64,000 bases of DNA from Epinephelus fuscoguttatus. Lineage: Eukaryota > Chordata > Actinopteri > Perciformes > Serranidae. Below the pieces are notes generated by a model. That model saw only the letters and a list, made by a program, of their open reading frames with translations. It did no database searches and was not told where the DNA came from. Each line of letters opens with the position of its first letter. Position 1 is the stretch's first letter. This document shows, piece by piece, positions 48,359 to 58,032 of this stretch. The position numbers were made by a program, and so were the translations under genes. The stretch is taken from contig NC_064770.1 in assembly GCF_011397635.1 (NCBI RefSeq), positions 7,650,826 to 7,714,825 of the forward strand, written 5' to 3'.

Positions 48359-48511
48359 AGACAGGAGTAACTTGCACACCTATGCTGTGTTACACTGATG
48401 AGTTGAGTAGGCGGGAAGTTCCCTGTTAAGGCACACACCCACTGGCCAGACACCAAGTGTATCCAAGTGAAAAAATGAGGGTGGGGAACAAAAAAACACA
48501 AAGAAGAAAGA

Positions 48512-48546
48512 AGATGAAGACCTATGTTGGTCAATACGCGTTGGTC
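48512..48546 (+). ncRNA. Partial hammerhead-like motif at the internal terminal copy
   Basis: The direct terminal copy starts inside the motif (gatgaagacctatgttgg), so stem I's 5' strand and part of the CTGATGA core are missing here. The junction between inverted and direct copies therefore falls within the ribozyme-like sequence. Confidence 0.5.
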
Positions 48547-51500
48547 ATTTTTTAACTCTTTTTGATTCATTTTGCCATGTAAAATAAAGGCATTTTAACT
48601 TTACAGACTATACAGTGTGCCTTGGTGTGTTTTTGAAGGAGCCTTGCATTTTTTGATTTTTTACTGAGACTGTTTGACCCATGCAATGAGCCCTTCACCT
48701 GAGGAATAAGTGCAAAATACCTGAAGTATCCAAAGAGCACCTGTATTGTGACCAACAGAAGGACCCAGCTGCGCTTCCACTCTGTTGTCTTCATGTTCAG
48801 CAGGACTATTTTTGGGTGAGTCCTTTGGAAGCAGCTCCATTCTACTTGAATGTTTTTGGGCATCTACAACATGGCCTTGAACAATACATTTTTCTTCACG
48901 AATGAGCAAGGCAAAAACATTATTGTACAAGACTCTCTACTAGATGGACAAGCCAGTGGCCAAACAAGTAATGTGCACACTTTATATCCGAGTCTGAGGA
49001 AACTCCAAGAAAAGGAGAAAAAGTTGGATTTACACATAATCACACTATCAGACTACTGGAGGGAAGAGATGATCCCAAGAGGACTACGGATTAAGAAATT
49101 TCCATCATTTGGCTATGATAATGCTGAATTCAAAAGGAAATGGGAAGCCATCTTAAATAAATGCTCTCTTGATTTGATTTTGTTATTAATTGAGGAAGCA
49201 AAGCAACAGAAATCTAATCTACAATCAGAAATAAATGAAATCAAATCAGTCATAGATTCCATTGATCCCTCTGAACAAAAACTTCAATTTGAGAGCAAAC
49301 TAAAGGAGGACATGGAGAGACTAACAAATCTATTGAAACGAGAAAAACTTGCCAAATTCCGAAGGGACCAAAATGATTATAAGGAAGGCAATGTGTACAC
49401 ATGGACTCATAGATCCACTCGATTCCCACAAAAGAACAAAAGAGCCCGTTCTGTCTCATTCAACCTCCCCACCAGTGATGAGGATGAGAACTTTACCAAT
49501 GCAACAAACTCTGGAGACGAGATTGATTTTTTACAGCATCAACACCCCCGACCCAACAGAAACGAAAAACCAGGAGGGGGAGGAGGAGAAAGAGCAGGAC
49601 AATACGACAGAGGAGGACAGACACAGAGACCCCACACACGCAGCTTCCACCGGAGAACGACACTGCAGAAAATGTGATCAACATCTCAGGTATACCCCTC
49701 CCTAAAGAGTGTGTGTCAGCATTATCTAAAGGTCTAAGTTATGCTCCAACACATGATACAAATGAATTTCAAATTCTACAGAAGCTTGCATCTTAAAGTC
49801 TGGTATAAGCAAAATTCTCAACAAAATCAAAGGGAGCACAGACAAATAACATCATTCAAACCAAGATCGACTTTTTTCCCCCACAGCAACAATGTCTGTC
49901 TTAATGCCTTCACTAAAACTGTGTCACATGATGTAGAGAGACTTTTTCAGAATGACAAACAACTAACAAGATCAAATCTCACTAAAGGAGAGTCACAGGC
50001 CATTAATTGGCTAAGGAACAATCATGATGTCATCATAAAGAGTGCCGACAAAGGAGGGGGTGTGGTCATTTGGGGAAGAACTCAGTATGTCCAAGAAGCA
50101 CACAGACAACTAAATGACACACAGTACTATTCCCCCATTGACACAAATCCTTTGGAGGATCTGCAGCGCCAACTGATGGAAATGTTGAATAAGGCAAAAG
50201 CAGAACACTGGATCACAGAGAATGAACATGCTTTCCTACTAGAAAAAAATCCAAGACTGCCTTGTTTTTACATGTTGCCAAAGATTCATAAAAATTTACT
50301 AAATCCACCTGGCAGACCTATCATTAGCGGAAATGGCTCAATTTTGGAGCCAATTTCAAAATTTATTGATCACCACATCAAACCTTTTATTTTAACTTTA
50401 CAGTCTTACATTCAGGACACTACTCAAGTGTTAAATAAGATTGATGAAATAAAAAACATTGGAGATGCATATATGATCACAATGGATGTGGAATCATTAT
50501 ACACGAATATTGATCATAAAGAAGGTTTAGAAGCCATTCAACATTTCCTACAAATGAGAGATGAGCCATTTCCTCCAACAGATTTTATTGTTGAACTCAC
50601 AAGATGGACATTGGAGAATAATACATTTCTCTTTCAGGAACAGCTTTACAGACAGACACGGGGCACAGCAATGGGCGTAACCTATGCCCCATCGTATGCC
50701 AACCTGTTTCTAGGAGTGTGGGAAGATAAATTCATTTGGAGGTCTGTCAATCCCTATCTGGATAAAATAAAATGGTTTGGACGATACATAGATTATTTGA
50801 TATTCTTTATGCAATGTGAAGAACACGAAGTACTTGATTTTCATAAATATTTGAACAATACCAACAAGAGTTTGAAACTATCTCTGGAATACAACAAGAA
50901 GGACATCAATTTCCTAGATTTAAGAATCATGAAAACAGATGATGGTGATCTACACACAACCATTTACAGAAAAGTCACAGATCGGAATACGATCTTAAGG
51001 GCTAACAGTTTCCATCCCAAGACCCTTATAGATAACATTCCATTTGGTCAGTTCCAGCGACTAAGACGTATCTGTGACACAGAGGAAGAATTTGATGACA
51101 AGGCTATAGATATGGCAAACCGTTTCACTGAGCGAGGCTACAAAAAGAATACAGTGGAAAAATCTCTTCAAAGAGCAAAGTCCTTAAATAGAAAACAGTT
51201 GCTCCAAACAAAAAAGAAAACACTCAGTCATCGAAAATATATTTTGTTACACAATACAGTAAACAAGCATTTCAAATAAGGAATATCATTAAACGCAACT
51301 GGAATATTCTTCAGAGTGACACATCTCTCCAACCACTGTTCAAAGAACCACCAATGTTCTCATTCAGACGCATGCACCAACTCTGAGAGACAGATGGGTA
51401 CGGAGCTACCTTCCTCCTCCCCCACGAACGACCTGGCTACAAAGGCCACGAGGAACTTTCCGATGTGGTAGTTGTAATCATTGTGAAAATGTGGTAAAAA

Positions 51501-52310
51501 TCAATCATTTTCAAGATGACAGTACATGTTGCATATACCACATGAGACATTTTGCAAACTGTAACACCACATATGTTATTTACAAACTGGAATGTCCATG
51601 TGGTTGTTTTTACATTGGATGAACAAAAAGAAGGTTGAAAGACAGAGTTGCAAAACATAAGAATGCCATTCGCACAAAGAATCTTGATTATGCCATGGCA
51701 TTACATTATGTGGAAGCTGGACATGACAACCCAAATACACTGAAGGTCATAGTGTTGGAAGTGGTTGAAAAGGACATCAGAGGAGGTGATCGCTTAAAAA
51801 GGCTCCTTCAACGTGAAACCTTTTGGATCGTGCAACTAAAAGCAATGAAATACCCTGGCCTCAATGATGACATTGATTTTTCTCCCTTTTTGTAAAAATG
51901 TTAATGAAATGAATTATGTAAAAGTGTTGACATATGTAGAATGTGGAACTGTTGATAGCTATGGTTGATAAGTAATTAGCAGGAATTTACCATGTTTACA
52001 AAAAGAAGTGATCAGGTCCATCCTGAATTGATAGCCACATTTATTCCCTTTTCTCACTTTTCTACTTCTTTTCATTCCCCTTCCTCCCTAGTTTTGTTTT
52101 CCTTCTCCTCTCTCTCTCTCTCTTTTTTTTATTCATTTATTTTTTTGCGTTTCTCTTCTTTTCTTCTTTGTGTTTTTTTGTTCCCCACCCTCATTTTTTC
52201 ACTTGGATACACTTGGTGTCTGGCCAGTGGGTGTGTGACTTAACAGGGAACTTCCCGCCTACTCAACTCATCAGTGTAACACAGCATAGGTGTGCAAGTT
52301 ACTCCTGTCT

Positions 52311-52350
52311 GACCCTGATGAAGACCTATGTTGGTCGATACGCGTTGGTC
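52311..52350 (+). ncRNA. Hammerhead-ribozyme-like motif, 3' copy
   Basis: Stem I GACC (52311-52314) can pair with GGTC (52347-52350). The CTGATGA core is 52315-52321. Stem II GACC (52323-52326) pairs with GGTC (52333-52336). GATA (52337-52340) stands where the consensus has GAAA. A minimal stem III CGCG and T precede the expected cleavage position. The minimal stem III and the CGCGTTGG ending match the form known from Penelope-like elements. Activity is not assured. Confidence 0.65.
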
Positions 52351-53526
52351 ATTTTTTAACTCTTTTTGATTCATTTTGCCATGTAAAATAAAGGCATTTT
52401 AACTTTACAGACTTTACAGTGTGCCATGGTGTGTTTTTGAAGGAGCCTTGCATTTTTTGATTTTTTACTGAGACTGTTTGACCCATGCAATGAGCCCTTC
52501 ACCTGAGGAATAAGTGCAAAATGTATTGTAACCAACAGAAGGACCCAGCAGCATTTCCACTCTGTTGTCTTCATTACAGTAATCCAGCCTAGAAGTAACA
52601 AAAGCATGGACCAATTTTTCTGCATCTTTTCGGGTCAGGATAGGCCTAATTTTCGCAATATTATGCAGATGAAAAAATGCAGTCCGTGAGGTTTGTTTTA
52701 AATGAGAATTAAAAGACAAATCTTGATCAAATATTACTCCGAGGTTTCTTACGGTAGTGCTAGAGGCCAGAGCAATGCCATCTAGAGAAACCATGTCATC
52801 AGATAAAGAGTCTCTGAGTTGTTTGGGGCCAAGAACAATAACTTCAGTTTTGTCTGAATTTAACATCAGGAAATTGGTGCTCATCCAAGTTTTTATGTCC
52901 TTAAGGCAGTTATGGAGTTTAGTTTATTGATTACTTTCTTCAGGCTTCATCGATAAATACAACTGAGTATCATCCGCATAACAATGGAAATTTATAGAGT
53001 GATTTCTAATGACGTTACCTAAAGGAAGAATATATAGAGTAAATAGGATTGGTCCAAGCACAGAACCTTGCGGAACTCCCAAACAAACTTTGGTATGTAA
53101 GAATGATTCATTATGAACGCCAACAAACTGAAAACGATCAGATAAATAAGATTTAAACCAGCTCAGTGCAGAACCTTTTAGGCCAATTAAGTGATCCAGT
53201 CTCTGCAGTAGAATTTGATGGTCAGTAGTGTCAAACGCACTAACATCTAATAAAACAAGTACAGAGACAAGTCCTTTGTCTGAAGCAATCAGAAGGTCAT
53301 TTGTAATTTTAACTAGTGCTGTCTCAGTGCTATAATGCACTCTAAATCCTGACTGAAATTCCTCAAATAAATTATTATCATGGAGAATATCACACAGCTG
53401 GTCTGCGACTACTTTCTCAAGGATCTTTGACAGAAAGGGAAGATTAGATATTGGTCTATAGTTGGCTAACACCTTTGAATCCAGGGTGGGCTTTTTTAGT
53501 AGAGGTTTAATTACAGCTATCTTAAA

Positions 53527-53714
53527 AAGTTATACATCCGAAGTGATTCTCTTTCATGAAGTCAAAGCAGCAGCTGATCGGTCGTTAAAAAAAAAAAAAC
53601 ACACAACCACAGACACAATGTTGGACTTCATTTTTTTATTAAACAACGTCAGACAGACTCAGTTTACAATTACAGCATCTGATGCTTTATTCTGGTCTAA
53701 CTGCTGCTGCTGAT
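53527..53714 (-). other. 3' UTR and flank of keratin E
   Basis: Resembles the 3' ends of the other copies (cagcagctgatcgg, cagacagactcagtttaca). AATAAA for the minus strand lies near 53634-53640. L2 sequence starts at 53526. Confidence 0.7.
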
Positions 53715-56333
53715 CTACTTTGCAGAGGAATCCTCTACCTTTGTGGTGGACACCAGCATGGTGCCGATGCTGCAGAAAAGAAAAATCACAGTTTATTTGT
53801 TTGTTTGTTTTTTCTTTTCTCTGATGAGACTGAAAATGATGAAGTTTTATTGTTCAAAGATCAACAAGACAAGTAAGATTTGAAAAAGTTGATTAAAATA
53901 CCTTTTCATCCTGTGGCAGTAAATAAGTTAGTTTTTGTTTGTTTGTTTGTTTGTTTTTGTGTCCCAGATCTATAGATGATCAATTGCCAAAATTAAATGC
54001 ATTTTTTCTTAATCTGTCCAAAATTATGAGAGTCACAGTTTAAATTATGATACGATACGAAAATCACAATTTGTTGAGAATTTTTAGCCATTCTGCAGTA
54101 GCAGTGATGGATGCAAATGTCTGTTTGTAAACCACTTTGTTCAAGACTAACCTATCTCAACAACCACTGAATGGATTGTGATGAAATGTGGTTTACACAT
54201 TTATCAGGAGGAAATGTAATAACTTAGGAGATCCTCTGATTTTTCATCTAGCACCATCATCAGATCAACATTTGAATGTGTCCAATACTTTGCTTTATGA
54301 CCAAATACCTACAGAACTAAAGACACTTCCATAAGCTCCTGCATGCTGAAATGCTAAGCTAAGATGTTTTGTGAGTATTTGTGCACTTAACGCAACATGT
54401 GTGAAAGAGTTAATGGCAGAGAAAATGTTCTAAATTCACTGAACGTTTCCCTGCACTCACCTCTCTCCATCCAGCAGCCTCCTGTACTGGGCGATCTCCA
54501 GCTCCAGTCTGGTCTTGATGTCCAACAGGTCAGCGTACATGATCTTCTGGTTCTCCAGGTCAGATCTCAGCTGGGCCAGCTGCTCCTCCAGAGCCTCCAC
54601 CTGCCTCTGGTAACCTGCCAGCATGTTGGCGTAGCGGGTCCTGGTCTCAGCGAGACTTGCCTCCAGAGCTCCTTTCTGTTCAGGAGGAAGAGGGAGGACA
54701 GTCAGGTCAGAGAGAGAGCAACAGATGACTTAATGAGGTTGAAAGGATTAGTTTTCTTACCTTGCTGATCTGAGCCTGCAGTTTGATCTCCAGAGTCTGA
54801 AGAGTTCTTCTGATCTCCCCGATCTCGGACTTTGACGTCTGCAAGTACTCAGCGCTAGAAGCCACGTCTTTGTTCAGGTCAGCTGTCTGTGGAGCACAAG
54901 TGCTAATTATGTTATTGAGCTGCTAAACATCCCGGAAGAGCGTAACTTAAAAAAAAAAAAGCTATAAAACTTCCAAACTAAAACTTATAAAACTTATAAA
55001 TCAAAAAGTGGTTGTAGTATGACTTGAGATGGAGCCGGTTTTGGACAGTAGGGGGAAGCAGTGATCACATTCAGAGTACGAAATAGGACTTTGTGGTCTC
55101 ACCTTGGCTTGGAACCATGACTCCAGGTCTCTACGATTCTTGTTGGCAACGGTCTCGTAGTGGTCTCTGATTCCAGCCAAGACAGCAGACAGGTCTTGTT
55201 GAGGAGCCGCGTCCACCTCCACGTTCACCTTACCTCCCATCTGGGCCCGCAGAGCCAGCAGATCCTGCAGCAAGACACTGATTAAACTCCTGTCTTTTTA
55301 TGTTTTTATTTCTCTCTCTGTCTGGTTTTTAGTGGTCATACCTCCTCGTGGTTCTTCTTCAGTTGGATCAGCTCTTCTCTCAGACCCTCCAACTGCTTCT
55401 CCAGGTCGGACCGGGTCAGGGTCAGCTCTTGCATGGCCCTCTTCAGCCCAGCAATGTCAGCTTCCACCATTTGGCGCATGGCCAGCTCGTTATCATACCT
55501 GCAAAAAACTCAAGAATGAGTTCAAGAAACTCTCCTGATTGTCAAAATGATTGGGAAAAAGGGGCTCACAAAAACACAGATTGAATCAAATTACTTTATG
55601 TTGCATTCTCACCATGTGATATGATGTTAAAAGACACAACGTCTCACACTCACTTGACTCTGAAGTCGTCGGTGGCCAGCTTAGCGTTGTCCACAGCAAG
55701 GATGAGGGCAGCGTTTCCATGAGCAGCAAGATTGATCTGAAATGTTGAAAAAGTCATAACTTAAAATAGAAGTGAAAACTTTACAGAACTAAAATAACCT
55801 TAAAACTAAAATAACCATAAGTCACATTTAAGAACTAAAACTTCAATACTAATACCATGAAACCATAAATTTTAACACTTCCATTCCGAATGTTCAAAAA
55901 CATTAGCTCATAATGTTTCTGTTCTCACCTTGTCCTGCAGGTCTTTGATGCGGACGTTGAAGCTGGTGAAGTTGTGAGCGTCTGGCAGGGTTCTGTTCTC
56001 CAGAAACTGTCTGATCTTCAGCTCCAGTTCAGCATTGGCCTTCTCCAGACTGCGCACCTTCTCCAGGTATGTGGCCAGACGGTCGTTGAGGTTCTGCATG
56101 GTGGCTTTCTCGCTCACAGTCATGTCGATTGCGTCAGCCAAGTTAAAGCCACTGCCAGCACCAGCGGAGGAAACAAAGGAGGCCTTGGACACACGGACTC
56201 CAGACCCTCCAGCTCCTCCGTACACACTGCCAGCCCCTATGCTGCTGACTCTTTGGGACACAGAGGGGACCATCAAGATGGAGCTCCTCATGGGGGAGGA
56301 CATGTAGCTGCTGCGGCTGGAGAAGGAGGTCAT
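53715..56333 (-). CDS. Type I keratin E, complete
   Basis: Exons: 55929-56333, 55654-55736, 55342-55498, 55103-55264, 54761-54886, 54461-54675, 53715-53769; 1203 nt, 400 residues, no break. Head [26 protein letters not shown] before coil 1A; rod end [12 protein letters not shown]; tail [18 protein letters not shown], one residue different from C and D. Exon 3 has its own substitutions ([15 protein letters not shown] in place of IHMKKN). Exons 5-6 with intron 5 are almost identical to B and C although B's tail is unrelated. Exon 1 ends in Lys, as in D. Introns are short and free of insertions. Expected role: type I partner in epithelial keratin filaments. Confidence 0.95.
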
Positions 56334-56395
56334 GGCTGCTGGTCGACTGGTTGTTGGCTCTGAGCGGAGAGTGAAGAGATGCTGGGACAGCAGCT

Positions 56396-56459
56396 CCTCT
56401 TATGCCTCAGATGAAGCTTGTTTTGGGGTGGGGGGTGGGGTTGGGATGCCAAACATGTC
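56396..56459 (-). promoter_or_regulatory. Keratin E core promoter
   Basis: GCATAAGAGG at 56396-56405. At 56443-56459 is GACATGTTTGGCATCCC; with the A before it, AGACATGTTT is a perfect RRRCATGYYY half-site, the best of the five copies. Confidence 0.7.
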
Positions 56460-57409
56460 TGGTGGGTCACAGTGCGGCCAACCTGTCAGGCCAACCGGTT
56501 TGAGCTGAGCATGTGAGGTCCAGCAGGTTGGATGAGTCGCCAGCTGAAAGAGAAAGTCTGTTTCAACTCCTCATGAGAGGCAGCAGGGCCTCTGGGTGAC
56601 ATCTCAGAGGGGCCTGACAGCTTTTTGTACCTGATGATCTGGTCCTGTCAGTCCACACAAAGCCCTGAGGATCAGGTATTCAGTCAGACCTCAAATACTT
56701 CACAGCTCTGCCCACAGACAGATTCAAGGAAGGAAGTATATTTTTTAGGGTTTAAGAAAATTCTTCTGAAGAGAAGAATCAAAATACAATTTTATGTTAC
56801 AATAAAGTATTTCCTCCTTTTTATCTTAAAGGGAAATTTCGGTTTATTTCAACCTGTCTCCTATCGTCCTAAATTTGTTTCAAGTGACTAGTGACATAAA
56901 AATAATAGTTAGCATGTTAGCCTTTAGCCTAGATACAGCCAGGGCGTATAGTAGCATCAGACCTGTTAAAACGTAAGTGAACGGGCATACTTCAAGTGCA
57001 AAGTTAGTCCACTAAACAAGCTTTTTATCCACAAAGACCACCTCATGTTGTTAGGATAAATGTCAGAGAACATATAGAAAATTACATGTCAACGTGTTGT
57101 CTTACCTTAATGGTGTGGTGCCATGTTTGTTTAACATCTAGCTCTGCGTTTCCAGTATCGCGAGAACAAGCAGGGATCTCATACCAATAGTAACAAAGAA
57201 GCCAGTCAGAGGTCTCGGATGTTGGTGAAACGCATCCCTCAAGGACACCAACCAAAAGGATTAGTTTAAGAAGGGGACCATTGGTGCTCTGGGGAGTATC
57301 AACAAGTCTTTGCTGCTCTCTGGCAGGTTGACGCTTTGGTACCTTCAATTTGGCCTCCTACTCAGGCTGATGTTGCCATTGACCAACTATGAGGTCCCAG
57401 TCTCTAAAG
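56460..57409. other. Upstream flank of keratin E, then a fish repeat fragment
   Basis: Up to about 56730 a diverged keratin 5' flank (gtcagtccacacaaagccct, gaggatcaggtattcagtca). From 56829 (ttaaagggaaatttcggttt) to about 57350, a repeat that starts like a TTAA-targeting transposon but whose second end I could not find. No gene. Confidence 0.5.
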
Positions 57410-58032
57410 CACTATTCGGCCGGGATTAGTTTTACATGGGCACGTGGGGTAATGTCACTTTAGGACGGATATTAATGACCAATTCGCACGGGATAAGAAA
57501 TATCAGTAAAACTACCACAAGTGGGAGGGGTAAATTGAGTTCAAATATTTTCAAATTAATTTAGTAGAGTTCAAATAATATTCAAATTTATTATTATTAA
57601 TTTTTTTTTTTTTTTTACAAAAAACCCCACAAAAATAAGATGCTTTGCTGACACAATATGAACGTGACACTTGGATGAAAACACCCGTTCTGACCTCACT
57701 GAAGTGCCAGGTATGATCAACTTCTGCCTCGCTATCTGAGCAATGTTTGGATACTTCAGTGCGTAGTTTTCCACCACAAGAGTGGATCCTGGCCGGCTCG
57801 TAGTGGTGTCTCATTTTGGTAACGTTTCATCTCTTCTTCAAAAAGGGTAGGCAGGGAGGTAGCAGGTGCAACACTCCCTGTACGTCTCCCCGAACAGGTC
57901 ACACATCGCGGACAGCGCAGGGGGTGGTGTTGGCGCAGTGGGCTGCTCCGTCAGCACCTCTCCCTCAGTCGCTACTGATATGGCACATTCAGACGGGACT
58001 AAAATCTCTGGTAATTATTACTTTACCCCACG

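Larger units (their letters stand above)
48134..52587 (+). mobile_element. Penelope-like element (Neptune-type), with target duplication and terminal copies
   Basis: The insert 48148-52573 interrupts the L2 LINE between ttacaataatccag (48134-48147) and ttacagtaatccag (52574-52587), a 14-bp target duplication with one difference. Parts, left to right: an inverted copy of the element's own 3' end (48148-48511, complement of about 52165-52513); a direct terminal copy (48512-48794, matching 52318-52573); an N-terminal coding part (48850-49677); a Penelope-type reverse transcriptase (49741-51279; FYMLPKIHK, PGRPIISGNGS, TMDVESLYTNI, GTAMG); and a GIY-YIG endonuclease region (about 51540-51895; YKLECPCGCFYIG, TKRRLKDR) preceded by a cysteine pair CGSCNHC. 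This order and these ends are typical of the group. The coding region is broken in a small number of places, so this copy looks inactive but young. Confidence 0.9.
46909..53526 (-). mobile_element. L2 LINE, 5'-truncated, split by a Penelope-like element
   Basis: Minus strand. The 3' end is the (ATTG)n tail and 3' UTR at 46909-47690. Coding pieces lie at 53526-52588 and 48133-47690. RT motifs in order: [17 protein letters not shown] (about 53460), [14 protein letters not shown] (about 53240; one Ala short of the usual SAAFDT), [16 protein letters not shown] (about 53050), [11 protein letters not shown] (about 52960). Then LNSDKTEVIVLGPK and NLGVIFDQDLSF, and after the interruption the C-terminal LLWNHLPVTLREA and FKTRLKTVLFDKAY. 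The endonuclease and ORF1 are absent through 5' truncation. A stop and frame change separate the YADD segment from the downstream part near 52920. The truncated end lies about 190 bp past the keratin E stop codon. The element is otherwise well kept, so it is fairly young. Confidence 0.9.

Noticed and set aside
48384-48430. A second hammerhead around ctgatgagttgag in the Penelope-like element
   Set aside because: CTGATGAG is present, but no paired stem II followed by a GAAA-type core could be drawn.
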